Below, in pieces: positions 1 to 10,488 of a DNA stretch of 64,000 nt. Origin of the DNA: Apiotrichum sp. Y4204 (lineage: Eukaryota; Basidiomycota; Tremellomycetes; Trichosporonales; Trichosporonaceae); NCBI GenBank assembly GCA_025531455.1, contig JAMYHL010000046.1:124001-188000 (forward strand). The letters run 5' to 3'. Positions within the stretch are counted from its first letter, which is position 1. The number at the start of each line of letters is the position of its first letter. The position numbers and the translations under genes are program-made. The notes below the pieces were generated by a model. The model was not told the DNA's origin and made no database searches. It worked only from the letters and a program-made list of their open reading frames with translations.

Positions 1-141
1 CCGAGCCGCCAATCCAGTGCACCGCCTCCGCGCCCGCCGCGTGCCGCGCGCCGCAGCAACATGCTCACCCTCCCCCCCGGCGCCGCGGACGCTGCGACCC
101 CCGGCGCAAACCTGCACTCGCACGTCGCCCGCGTCAACTAG
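1..141 (+). CDS. 3' end of an unidentified gene (partial)
   Basis: The window opens inside an open frame that reads from base 1 to a TAG at 139-141 and gives about 46 residues. The visible tail is rich in proline, alanine and arginine and ends in HSHVARVN. It contains no domain I recognise. The start lies outside the window, and I cannot exclude that this stretch is only the last exon, or a chance open frame in GC-rich DNA. Codon choice (GCC, CTC, CCC, GGC) resembles the clear genes nearby, which is why I list it. Confidence 0.4.
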   Translation, partial: PSRQSSAPPPRPPRAARRSNMLTLPPGAADAATPGANLHSHVARVN

Positions 142-1147
142 TATCTGTACCTGTTATGAATCAAAACGAGAGAGAGGGGGGGGAGAGGCGCACTGTTGAG
201 AGTGTGCGCATCGGACATTAGTTCTATACTTCTTCCTGTCATTATTTAGGTCATGTCACGCGTATTACACATGAATGTCGGGACAGTACGTCAGGTGGAG
301 TTGGTTCGCGTTAGCCGCGGAACGTTAGTGTGCTGGAGGAACGCGGCCGACGACGAACTGCTTGCTTGAGAGATGCGGAGATGAATGAGGCGATGTCAAC
401 GGGCATTGATGGGCGAGTCTGTGCAACGAGCGGCCAAGACCTGGATGGATGAGTGCAAATGTCATGCAGTGCGCAGTGACTGATGGCTGCCGCGCGTCGA
501 TCGGGCAGTTGACAGTTTACCACTATTGCAACTGACCAAGCTGACCATTCGCGGGCATTCTCGTACAGGAATGCTCAACATGACTCTTCTCGAAGGGATC
601 CGTATCCTCGGGAATGCGTTTGATATCATCGGACATGAGCGTCTCAACGGCAACTCTCGGCTAGTCGGGTGGCGTTCATCCTGGGCGTTTCTGCGATCTT
701 GGGCTTGTTCACAAGACGCCCGCCGAAGCCATGTCGCACCACTCTCGGAGTCTCCACCGCGCACGGAGCGCGTCGCGCTAATGATCACGCCTTCGTTATG
801 AACCAGACGCGTTGCTCCCTTATTGCCCTGGCTGCTTGAGCTTCGGTTGTCGGCATGTCGGGTTATCCGCGGGTCGTCGCTTCGAGTCACTCCGAGGCGC
901 CGAGACGCAGCCACACATGTCGTCATTCCAGCCCGATATTTCAACTCGCTCGCCCGAGTCCGTCTTGCCCGCCTTCGCGTGCCCACCACCATTCTTTGTC
1001 ATCGAGCGCGATCAACTTTTTCCTCCTACATCTCTGGATTGTTCAATGTTGACTTTACTCATCTCACTTTTTCGAGAGATACGGCCCGGTCGTCACTGAC
1101 GCTGCTCGCTGCTCCCATCAATCTTGGCCCGCCAACACTTCAACACG
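142..1147. other. intergenic region upstream of the oxygenase gene
   Basis: About 1 kb between the partial left-hand gene and the oxygenase. Several short open frames exist on both strands, but none has a family motif, splice logic or biased codon use. The last 100 bases are pyrimidine-rich with TTCTCATCTCACTTTTT-like runs, as expected for a fungal 5' leader. Nothing else seen. Confidence 0.5.
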
Positions 1148-2233
1148 ATGACCACCACCGACTTTCAGTCAATCCCCGTCCTGGACATGGCGCGGTTGGC
1201 GACGGACCGCGCCGCGTTCCTCGCCGAGCTGCAGCACGCCCTTGTGCACGTCGGCTTTTTCTATGTTGTGAACCACGGTGTGCCCCTCTCACTGATCGAC
1301 ACGACTACGAACAAGGCGATCGAGTTCTTCGACCTCGGCCTCGAGGACAAGCTCGTCGCCGACAAGATCCACTCGCCCACCTTCCTCGGGTACAGCACGC
1401 AGGGAAACGAGATCACAAAGGACAAGAAGGACAACCGCGAGCAGTTTGACTTTGCCAATGAGCTGCCCGAGCTCTGGTCCCCCGGCGGACCCGACTACGA
1501 GCGCCTGACAGGCCCGAATGTGTGGCCCACCGAGGAGGCGGTGCCCGGATTCCGCGACACGATCCTCACCTTCCATGCCGCGGTACAGGATCTTGCTGAG
1601 CGCCTCGTTGACCTTGTGTCCGACTCGCTGGGCCTCGGCCCCAAGACCCTCGCGGACAAGTATGTCGACCCGCAGCAGCAGCACCGCGCCAAGCTCATCA
1701 AGTATCCTGCTGTTGACAAGCTCGCCCCAGGAGACGGAAACCAGGGTGTCGGTCCCCACCGCGACACCGCCAACCTCCTCACTGTGCTCTATCAGGCGAA
1801 CCTTTCTGGGCTCGAGGTGCAGAACCACGCGGGCGAGTGGATCCCCGCGCCGGTCATCCCCGGCTCGTTTGTCATCAACATCGGCACTGGCCTCGAGTAC
1901 CTCGTCGACAATGTTGCCGTCGCGACCACACACCGTGTGCTCAACCCGCCCCCTGGCGCCGGGCCGCGGTACTCGATGGCGTACTTCCACGGCTCGCGCC
2001 TCGACCGGAAACACTATCCGACCGAGATCCCGCCCGAGGTGCTGGCGCAGAAGCCCCAGGACGTCGTCACCGACACTGCTGGATTCCAGTACGCGCAGCT
2101 GTATTCCGAGAACCCCGGATTGTACGCAGTGGTCAACCGCTGCTCGTCCCACCGCGATGTCGCGGCCAAGTGGTATCCCGAACTCTGCAAGCAGCACAAC
2201 ATCAAGGTCGAGGATGGGAACAAGGGCTACTAG
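1148..2233 (+). CDS. 2-oxoglutarate/Fe(II)-dependent oxygenase, isopenicillin-N-synthase-like
   Basis: Single-exon gene of 361 residues. It belongs to the 2OG-Fe(II) dioxygenase superfamily in the isopenicillin N synthase / ACC oxidase / thymine-dioxygenase-like branch. These are soluble enzymes that couple decarboxylation of 2-oxoglutarate to oxidation of a small substrate. The N-terminal DIOX_N part holds GFFYVVNHGV near residue 40. The catalytic half shows the iron triad H204-x-D206 in HRDTANLL and H262 in TTHRVLNPP. R274 in RYS is the expected 2OG-binding Arg. The start is the ATG in CAACACGATGACC (A at -3); an upstream in-frame TTG is not a plausible start. The substrate cannot be told from sequence; fungal relatives act on pyrimidines, flavonoid-like compounds or gibberellin-like terpenoids. 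A 12-G run follows the stop closely. Confidence 0.93.
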   Translation: MTTTDFQSIPVLDMARLATDRAAFLAELQHALVHVGFFYVVNHGVPLSLIDTTTNKAIEFFDLGLEDKLVADKIHSPTFLGYSTQGNEITKDKKDNREQFDFANELPELWSPGGPDYERLTGPNVWPTEEAVPGFRDTILTFHAAVQDLAERLVDLVSDSLGLGPKTLADKYVDPQQQHRAKLIKYPAVDKLAPGDGNQGVGPHRDTANLLTVLYQANLSGLEVQNHAGEWIPAPVIPGSFVINIGTGLEYLVDNVAVATTHRVLNPPPGAGPRYSMAYFHGSRLDRKHYPTEIPPEVLAQKPQDVVTDTAGFQYAQLYSENPGLYAVVNRCSSHRDVAAKWYPELCKQHNIKVEDGNKGY

Positions 2234-2239
2234 TCGGTA

Positions 2240-2251
2240 GGGGGGGGGGGG
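2240..2251 (+). repeat. G12 homopolymer just after the oxygenase stop codon
   Basis: An uninterrupted run of 12 G bases begins about 7 nt after the TAG stop and would lie in the 3' UTR. It is the longest homopolymer noticed in the window. It could be length-variable between strains or an assembly or sequencing soft spot. Confidence 0.9.
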
Positions 2252-2519
2252 TGTGGGAGAAGATGATTGTTGTATGCACTTGTATGGGTCTCGGGGCAGA
2301 GGTGCTCGCAAACGGGCAGAGGCGCCAGTGCTGACTTCCTACTGACAGTGCCTTGCCCGAACTATCAAGTGGAAACGATCACTGCTGCATCAAGCGTTTA
2401 ACACAGGACTAGAGGTCGAGCAACCACACTGTGCACCGCGTCAAATATTACGCCACCTAAGGTTCTTCAGACTCTTCTGATTTCAACTCTTCTCAACACA
2501 CACTGCCTCGCCTCAAAAC

Positions 2520-4759
2520 CTAAACGTGGTGGCCGTGGGACAGGTGCGGGTCTGTGTGGTCCGTCTTCTGCATGTTCCCCTGCGGGTAGAGTCCCGTGTC
2601 GTAGCGCGTGCCGACAAGAGCTTCGGGCGGGCCGCCGGAGAGGTCGATCTCGTCGAGGGGAATAATACGGGTGCGCTTGACGACCTTCCAGATGACGTAC
2701 GAGAGAATCACGAGCGGGATGGTAACGTACGACGCAAAGAAGTTGGAGGCGTCCCACTTGGGCATGAAGGAAGCAAAGCCGTTTAGAATAAGGATGACGG
2801 AGAACCTGCGTGTGAGCTGCCGCACTTTGTACTGCGAGGGACTCACCAGACGATACAGAACCAGGCGAGGTAGGGCTGGCACCAGCCGGTGAGCGTGAGC
2901 TTCTTGCGGTCGATGCCCTGGACCTTGAGGGCGGCCTTGAATCGCACGTAGCAAACGCAGATGAAGATCCAGGTGAATAGACTGCTGAGGGCGGACAGGT
3001 TGGTGAGCCAGTTAAAGGCGACGGCCGAGCCGTTCGACACTGAGAGGAACGAGAGGCAGCCAAAGACCATTGCCACAATGACGCCGGGGTACGGCACACC
3101 GGTGCGGGTGGTTTTGAGGAAGAACTGGGGCATGAGGCGGTTGCGCGCCATGGCCATGAGGACACGGGAGAGCGCGTACGTCTGCTCGTTGCCAGAGGAC
3201 AGCGCCGAGGTGACTACTACGCCGTTGATAATGTGCGGGAGAACCTTAACGTTGAAGGTCACGCAGATGACGACAAAGGGGGATGCGGCGGCGGTGCCGG
3301 AGCCCTCCTTGAGGCCACGGAGGAGGTTCGGGTCTTTCTGGCTGACCGTCAGGCCAATGATGAGCGTCGCAAGGACGTAGATTCCGACAATACGGTAAAA
3401 CACAGTGCGGATGGCCATGCGCAGCGTTCGCCGAGGGTTGTGAGCCTCTCCAGCCATGATACCGACACTCTCAATCGTGGCATAGGCAAACGCAGCCTTT
3501 GTGAGCACGCCCCAGAAGCCCAGAAGACGGCTGACACCGACAGGCTTGACGTTGAGACCCTTGAAATTGTCGTTGAAGGGCTCCTGGCGCCAGTAGCGTC
3601 CGCCAATGTACTCGTGCTTTGGAGGGATGCCTCCGAGGTCGGCGATCAGGCCAAAGAGCATCAGGCCAACAAGGGCTGCCACCTTGATGCATGCCTGCGG
3701 GTCAGCCATGCTCGACGAGGAAAAATAGCTCGAGATCGCCGCCACACTGCCACACCACCACTGTTACTCACAAAGACAAACTCGATCTCACCAAACCACT
3801 TGACGCCGATAACGTTGATAGCGGCGGTGAGCACGAGGAAGACGGCGATGAAGATGGAAGCATGGTTCGTGTGCTTGTCCCAGAACGAGAACAGGACAGC
3901 AATGGCGGCCAGCTCGGAAGGAATACCAAAGCCTGCCTGGAGGGTGTAGTTGCTGGAATCAGATGGTGTCCTATGCCACAGTACTCACAAGCCCATGGCA
4001 AAGCCCAGCGCGGGGTCAACGTATTTGTTACCCATCTCAATGAAGCCACCGATGTTGGGTGCGAATACCGTCCTGCACGTCAGAATAGCTCCAAGCGGTG
4101 TGGCATGTGGCTATTGCGGAATGGGGTTGGGACACAAGTGTGGCAGTCACCGCCCATGTTTTCCGTCGCTAACCAAAGACTCACATTTCGCCCATCGAGA
4201 TCATCATGAAGCCAACAGCGACGCCCATGAGGGTGTACCCGAGCCAGAGGCCGACAGGCCCTCCGATCTGAGGTGAGCTCCTCTCCTACGTGTGGCGGAA
4301 TCCGCAGTGGCACCGTACGTCACGGTTTTCGCCAGTCATGTGCAACCATGTCATGTGCACGGCCAAATGCCGCTGTTTCACGGAATGGCAATGACAGACG
4401 GGCCATGTGTCCAGACGCGGTACTCACCGTAAGTGCACCTCCTGATCCCAAAAAGAGACCCGTGCCGATCGAGCCGGCGATAGCGATCATACTCAGCACG
4501 CGGGGACTCTGCCGTAAGCTTCAACGCCTGTGGCCTCACTCACGAGATCACGCTTGGTGCCGTGGTCGCCGATGTGTGTAGTTCTCAGGTCGTCGACAAT
4601 GGGGTCATGGACGGCGTAGACGCCGACGTGACCGTCGACGCCCTTCTCGTCGTACTTGTCATTGTCCAGGTGGCTGTTGTGAAGGTGGTTGTCGGAGGCA
4701 ATGTGGCTACCGTGGACAGGGTCCGTGGCGTCCCCGTAGGGGCGGGTGGGGTCGTTCAT
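2520..4759 (-). CDS. amino acid permease (APC superfamily, yeast AAT type)
   Basis: Seven exons: 4759-4544, 4508-4428, 4267-4185, 4072-3989, 3952-3772, 3694-2847 and 2805-2520. They total 1779 nt and encode 592 residues in one unbroken frame. Introns run from 35 to 160 nt, all GT-AG. After a hydrophilic N-terminus of about 80 residues comes the TM1 signature of yeast amino acid permeases (MIAIAGSIGTGLFLGSGGAL). Next come GFIEMGNKYVDPALGFAMGFNY, INVIGVKWFGEIEFVFA and the long conserved exon with AFAYATIESVGIMAGEAHNPRR. About 12 membrane segments are expected, in the plasma membrane, for proton-coupled uptake of amino acids. The substrate range is not readable. The protein ends in a hydrophilic tail (HTDPHLSHGHHV). 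The start is the first ATG in frame in exon 1 (MNDPTRPYGD); a GTG nine codons upstream was not used. Confidence 0.93.
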
Positions 4760-6447
4760 CACCGGAGACGATGTGAACGGGACCACTTGAAAGAGTGAGC
4801 GACAGCCTAGGTGTCCGGGTGTTTATCAGGAGTGCGGCACTGAGGCTAACGGGGAAAATCGTCAGACACACAGGTCTTTATAAACCCTCTGCAGACAGAC
4901 AACCTTTACGACCTACAGTAGCTATCCTTGTGTGACTTGGGACGTAGGTTCAGTGCGCTGCCACCCGGGCCGCAGTCCACCAGACTGGCCGCAGTCCATC
5001 CCGGCACTCCCAATGCTCGGGCTGCGCTCAAGTGAGAGATCTCGGGCACGAGACCGAGAGCCAGAGAAAACAGGGAAGTGCCTCCTTGCAGGCCTCGCTC
5101 GTCGCTTGAACGACAGCGTCGCGTTGCGGTTGCTCTGCTCGTGATTATTTACGGATCCGCGGAATCACAGCGGGGTGGACTGAAGTGCATCGAGGGGGTC
5201 CCCAGTGGGGCCGCGCCTGTGGTATCCCGTTATGGTCGCGGTCGCGGTCGAGATCTCCAGGGGAGTTGAGAGGCTAAATTTAGCACGCTGGATTGGTATC
5301 CCATATAATTATGGTTGGTGCCCGATCATGTGATGGTAGATAAATCACACATGCCTCTACATTACTACTTTTATCCCATCGGAGCCTGCCAGGGGAGACA
5401 AGTCGTGCAGCAGCCCGTAGTGTACCAGAGAAGCGTGAGCGGTCTGATCTGTTGGCAAAAGTTTGTGAATGCCTGAAGAGGTTATGGGGAACAAGGTTAT
5501 TGGGTCAGGTCAGGACTTGTAGCTGTTGGTAGCCGCTGGCGCTGGCGTGTCGCCCTTGTTCGTTGTTAGCTTGCTACCTGTCTGCCCACCATGACACAGC
5601 CGTCATCGAGAGACGCGTCGCTAATGAATTCTCGCCGTGATACTACGCATCTGCTCTTGACAGTTGCTTTTAGCTAGGCGCAACACGGACAAGCGTCTGA
5701 GACACTGGCTTATCGAGCTGCTCGATACGAGCGAGGCGGAGCTCCGAGGCTGCGCGCACAGGGTCGCTGCGGCCCCCGAAACGGAGCCCCATCAGAAAGT
5801 GGAAGAGCAGGGATTGTGGTATGAATGGCCGAGACAAGGGCGGTGTCGGGTAAGACATCGTGCACAAGACGGACGACGACGAGCGGCGGATGACGAGAGA
5901 GGCAGCCTCGGATTAGAAGCTAGAAAGATCAAAGCGCGCAAGCGATGGCAAGGAATGGTGGACAAACGTTAAGCGAAGATTGCGACCCTGGAAGGCGATG
6001 TGACGTTGTGACAGCGGCTGGAGCCGTGTCCCCGCAAGTGCGAGCGCGCGCGGCAGCGTCAAGGACACGTCCGACATTGCAATGCGTAACAGAGTGTCGA
6101 CATTCCAGATGCCGTTTTTATCGACGGGCGCGGGGACCCCATTGCCCCCTGACGATCTCACGAGATCGGGGCTATTTTAAGCATCTCGCGCAGATCGCGT
6201 GCTTCTCGCGTGTTCTAAAAGGAACTTCCAGATCGACAGAGATCTGCAGATCCGCAGATCAGCAGGGGCTAGCGGCGATTATGCCACGCTACCCCAGATT
6301 CTCGGGAGTATTTCCCCGCATCTCCCCGAGTGTTTCATCGCACACAGCCCCGACTGCGTCTGGATTCAAGAGAGACAAGTCGACAAGAGACAACATCTTT
6401 GGGTGGGAAACATCTCCGCATATTATACTTCTACGCACCTCCCCGTC
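4760..6447. other. divergent promoter region between permease and Cyk3-like gene
   Basis: About 1.7 kb separating two divergently transcribed genes. No frame with coding character was found. It holds the permease TATA-like element, and a cluster of six AGATC motifs at 6163-6260. An AT-rich GCATATTATAC segment lies about 30 nt before the right-hand ATG. The remainder shows nothing recognisable. Confidence 0.5.
4877..4884 (-). promoter_or_regulatory. TATA-like element of the amino acid permease
   Basis: TTTATAAA lies about 118 nt upstream of the permease ATG. The distance and the palindromic core fit a fungal TATA box for this gene. Assigned by position only. Confidence 0.35.
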
Positions 6448-8852
6448 ATGTCCACGCACTCCCTCGCCCCCGTGGACGGCGAGCCGCAGTTCACTTCCCT
6501 AAAGGAGCGCATCGCGGCGCTCAAACTCCAGAACGGCGGGCCGGGGGGCGGCACCTCGCCGACCCCGCCGCCGGCTCCACGGCCTTTGGCGCGTCCCGCG
6601 GCGTGAGTGATACACCAAGCTCATAACCCCGCTCTGAACTGCACTTATCCAGTACTGACTCCAGCTCGGCGAACAATGGACTCCGCAAGGCGGCCCCCGA
6701 GCCCTCAGCCGACATCGAGATAGTGCCGCCATCCGCGCCGCGTCGCCCTTCCGCAACCACTTCCTCACGGGGCATACCCCCAGCACCGGAAGACGACGGC
6801 GACCAGCCCGCACTTTCGCGCCGACCGTCAGATACACCGCCGACGCGCCCACGCCCACCCATACCGGGACGCAAGGCGCTTCCAGCCAGCGTGTTTGTGC
6901 GCGGCGCGCAGACCGCCACCGGGACGAATCCGGCCCAGGAGCCCGAGGAGGAGCCGACACGCCGCGGCTCCACGGCGTCCACCTCCTCGGGGCGCAGTAT
7001 CCCTCCGCGCCCGTCCGACTCGGCATCTCGCCCGCCGCCCCCCGTTCCCGGACGCAAAGCCATGCCCGCCAGCGTCTTCGTGAAGGGGCCACTGAAGAAG
7101 CCTCACGCGCCTGAAGCAGAGAAGGAACCCGAGCCAGAACCCGAGGCAAAGCCCCCGTTCGCAGTCAACGGGCGTACAATGCCGCCCACACTGCCCGGGA
7201 TGAAGCCCGCGTCGAGCGCGCACGCCGCGTACCATGTTCCGCCGGGCCATGAGCAGGAGGACGAGGAGCCCGCCGTTGTTGCCGCCGTTGCCACCGTCGG
7301 CCGTAAGGTGCCACCAGTGCCTGGGACGCGGCCGCCTCTGCCTAGTCGCAGTAGTGAGGACAAGCCCGTGCCCGCCCGCCCGCCGGTTCCATCTACTGCC
7401 CGACCGTCGCTGCCAACATCGGCGCGTCCGGCGTTGCCTGGCCGTCCCACGCTCCCAACGCGTCGCTCCCCGGCCGCCCAGCCGGCCCCGCTCCCGGAGA
7501 AGGAGTCTGAACCGGAACCAGCTATCACGTCCGTCGCCGCCCGTGCTGCTGCTCTCGGGCGCCGTTTACCCCCACCCGCGACGGGAGGCAAGCCGCCGCC
7601 TCTCCCTGCGATGGACGCAGAGCCGGTTGCTGAGCGTCCACAGGTGCCAGCTGGGCGACAACAAGGTCCGCCGCCTGTGCCTGGAAACCGTCCCCCTCCC
7701 GTCCCTATGGCGTCTCGTCCGCGCACTGCTGCCGCCGCTGTTCCCCGCGTGGACCTCACACCGGCCCCGCCATTCGACTACGCGTCCGCACCACAGGGAT
7801 CCGCCTGTCTCCTCTGTCGCGACTTCTCGGCGCCGGACAAGCACGCCGCGCAGTTTCCGCTCGCGTCGCTCCCGCGCGACGACCCCGTTGGCTACCTCGC
7901 TGCGGCGCTGTGCAAGCCGTTCGACTCCGCAACGGACAAGGCGCGTGCAATCTTCACGTGGTGCCACCACAACATTGCGTACGACGTCGACGGCTTCTTC
8001 GGCGGCTGTATTCCGCACGGCCAGACGACGGGCCAACAGATCTTCAGCGGAAAGGCCGTCTGCGAGGGGTACGCGAACATCTTTAGCGATATCGCACAGC
8101 GCGCGGGCCTCGAGGCCGTCAAGATTGGTGGGCATGGCAAGGGCTACGGCTTCACGGGATACCATCCGGGAGAACCGCTTCCAGAGATCACGGGACACGC
8201 GTGGAACGCGGTGCGGATCGATGGCGGCGAGTGGAAGCTCGTCGACGCATGCTGGGGCGCTGGCCATGTCGAACCGGGTCGCTATATCAAGCGATTTGAG
8301 CCATCGCACTTCAACTCGTCGAATGAAATCTTCGGAAGGCGGCACTACCCGGGCGATCAGCGTTCGTTCTACCGCGCAGATGGGGCGATGCCGACGTGGG
8401 AGGAGTATCTTCTCGGCGACACAAATGGCGCGGAGGCACCCGAGTTTTACGGGAACGGCTACGAGGAGGGCTTTGACAAGGCCTCGTTGCAGCCCGCGGT
8501 GCGCGAGGTGCATGTTGCGGCGTACAACGGCGACTATGTGCGGTTCCTCGTGTCGCACGTCTGCGAGCACTGGGACGGCGCCACGCACGGTCCCGGGCCA
8601 ATGTACCCCTTCCTGTTGAACATCAACACCAACGCAGGCAAGAAGGAGATGCTCCCCCTCGAAACGGACGGGTACTGGTACTGGCGCGATGTGCCGGCGC
8701 ACGAGCTCGAGGGCGGCGGCGAGGTTTTCCTGTCCCTTGTTACTATGATCAACGATCAGGACGCGCGTGGTAAGAGCAATGACTACTTCCTCCAGATGCG
8801 CGGGCGCGCGAGCATGAGCTGGACGCACGTCGCCAAGTGGGATCTCGTGTAG
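6448..8852 (+). CDS. proline-rich protein with transglutaminase-like domain (Cyk3/kyphoscoliosis-peptidase type)
   Basis: Two exons (6448-6602, 6653-8852) with a 50-nt intron encode 784 residues. The first 430 or so residues are low-complexity Pro/Ser/Arg sequence. They carry many PPxPGRKxxPASVF and PPVPGxRPPLP segments, typical ligands for SH3 domains. The C-terminal part is a transglutaminase-like domain of the kyphoscoliosis/Cyk3 kind. Its triad positions are C522 in AVCEGYA, H567 in GHAWNAV and D583 in LVDACWG; a WCHHNIAYD segment precedes it. In yeasts Cyk3 acts at the bud neck in cytokinesis through an SH3 domain plus this fold. Here no SH3 domain is visible, only SH3 ligands. The intact Cys-His-Asp set suggests enzyme activity is possible. 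Function in septation is inference. Confidence 0.85.
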
Positions 8853-9189
8853 GTAGATGTTGATTATGAGAGTCAAATATGATAACTTGTAGAGTGGTGC
8901 ATTCAGATCATGTCAGATAGGTGTATGTAGTCTCTCCTTGAGAACATTGTGGTTGATCGATGGAGAGCTCAGAGTAGTGCAGTGCATGCAGTGACGACAT
9001 TCTGCTTCGATCGGTCATGTCCGATCGCACTCCTCGCCCTTTCGTCATCGTTGATGCATGGTCGACACATGGCGAGTACAGCATCTTGGGTGGAATTTGT
9101 GGCCGTTCCTGCTCATGACGCCGTTGCTTTAAATGACGACGTTGGCAACACCCACTCACACCACCACCCACTAACTCACCACCACCATC
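8853..9189. other. intergenic, promoter of the SDR gene
   Basis: 337 bases between two genes in the same direction. The only notable pieces are a TTTAAATGA element about 62 nt before the SDR start and a CACCAC-rich leader (CACTCACACCACCACCC...) directly before the ATG. No gene seen. Confidence 0.45.
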
Positions 9190-10134
9190 ATGCCCGGCCC
9201 CGTTATCGTCCTTACCGGCGCCTCGCGCGGCATGGGCCTCGAGATTGCCCGCACGCTGCTGACAGTGTACAACGCGCGCGTCGCGACGCTGCAGCGCAGC
9301 ATGACGCCCGAGCTGCAGCAGCTGGCCAGCACGTACCCGGACAAGCTCATCCATGTGCGCGGCGACGTCAGCAAGCCCGAGGACAATTTGGCTGTCGTTG
9401 AGGCCGCTGTCAAGAAGTGGGGCGAGCTCAACGGCCTTGTTCTCAACGCGGGCACGCTCCAGCCCATGGGTGAGTGGAAACCAGCACAGAACAGGCAGTA
9501 CTGACAGAATAGGCAAGCTTGCAGACGTCCCGCTCGACGCGCTCGTCCCCTCGCTGCGGATCAACGTCCTCTCGGCGCTGTACCTCGTCCAGCCGGCGCT
9601 GCCGCACCTCCGCAAGTCGTCGGCCCCCGGCTCGCCCTCGCGTGTCATCTTTGTCTCGTCAGGCGCAAGCCAGACGGGATACCAGGCCTGGGGCATGTAC
9701 TCGCTCGCTAAGGCGGGACTCAACTCGCTCGCGCGCACGTTTGCTGCCGAAGAGCGCGACGCGGGCGTTGCGTTCCTCAGCATCCGGCCTGGTGTTGTTG
9801 ATGTAGGTTTTGGGATCGAGTGGGTTTGTGCGCTTGTGCTGACTGCAGACCGACGTGAGTCATCGATGGAACAGGACACGCCGCAAGCAGCCTTTGTTCG
9901 CTTCGCGCTCCGCTGACACCCCAGATGCAAGTCCAGATCCGCTCCGACGGGCCTTCGGTGATGGCGCCAAACGAAATGTCAAAGTTCAACTCGCTGCACA
10001 CGGACGGCAAGCTTCTGCCGCCCGACGTGCCCGGCAGCGTGATCGCCGGCTGTGCCGTCGGCATCCCCCTCGACATCAGCGGCGAGTACGTCAACTGGGA
10101 GGACGAGCGCTTTGCGCAGTGGCGCAAAAAGTGA
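9190..10134 (+). CDS. short-chain dehydrogenase/reductase with a 6-nt microexon
   Basis: Four exons: 9190-9469, 9513-9802, 9849-9854 and 9925-10134, giving 261 residues. Introns are 43, 46 and 70 nt. It is a classical Rossmann-fold SDR using NAD(P)(H). The cofactor loop is TGASRGMGLEIA at residues 9-20. NAG follows strand 4, a catalytic Ser lies in FVSSGAS, and YSLAK gives the YxxxK pair. The third exon is only ACCGAC and encodes Thr-Asp. It restores the family's RPGVVDTDMQ segment after the active site, and both of its flanks are canonical (ctgcag / gtgagt). Skipping it would keep the frame and remove two residues. The closest known style is the small yeast benzil-reductase-like SDRs; the substrate is unknown. 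Confidence 0.92.
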
Positions 10135-10488
10135 TAGATCACAGATCGAGATGGAGACATTGTGGTTGAGCTTGTGGGGCACCAACGGAGGGAGGCTGTA
10201 CTGACGACGCTTTGCGATCTGGTCTCCACCGGTGACGCAGGCACTCATACAACAGAATCCATGTCAATTAGGTGGGGTACTGTGACTATTGCGTCGATTA
10301 TTGGTGTGGCGTATCTGTATCTGGGAAACCGGCATTATCATGGCTGCCGCGCTTTCTGCCCGTCCATGTCAGCGGTGTTGGCAATGGTACGCCTCGCTCG
10401 CAGTCTGAGACGGAGACGCTCACTGGGAGGGCCAGGTGCAGTCTCCGACTCGGACGCCCACGATGCGCGGGCTGGGGTGTTCCTCCGA
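10135..10488. other. short convergent intergenic stretch
   Basis: 354 bases between the 3' ends of the SDR gene (+) and the Ser-rich unknown (-). No open frame of interest. Expected to hold both 3' UTRs and polyadenylation sites, but no clear signal was seen. Confidence 0.4.

Noticed and set aside
1124..1147. Upstream in-frame TTG start for the oxygenase
   Set aside because: Nuclear genes of fungi use ATG almost always; the ATG at 1148 has A at -3 and starts just before the conserved domain.
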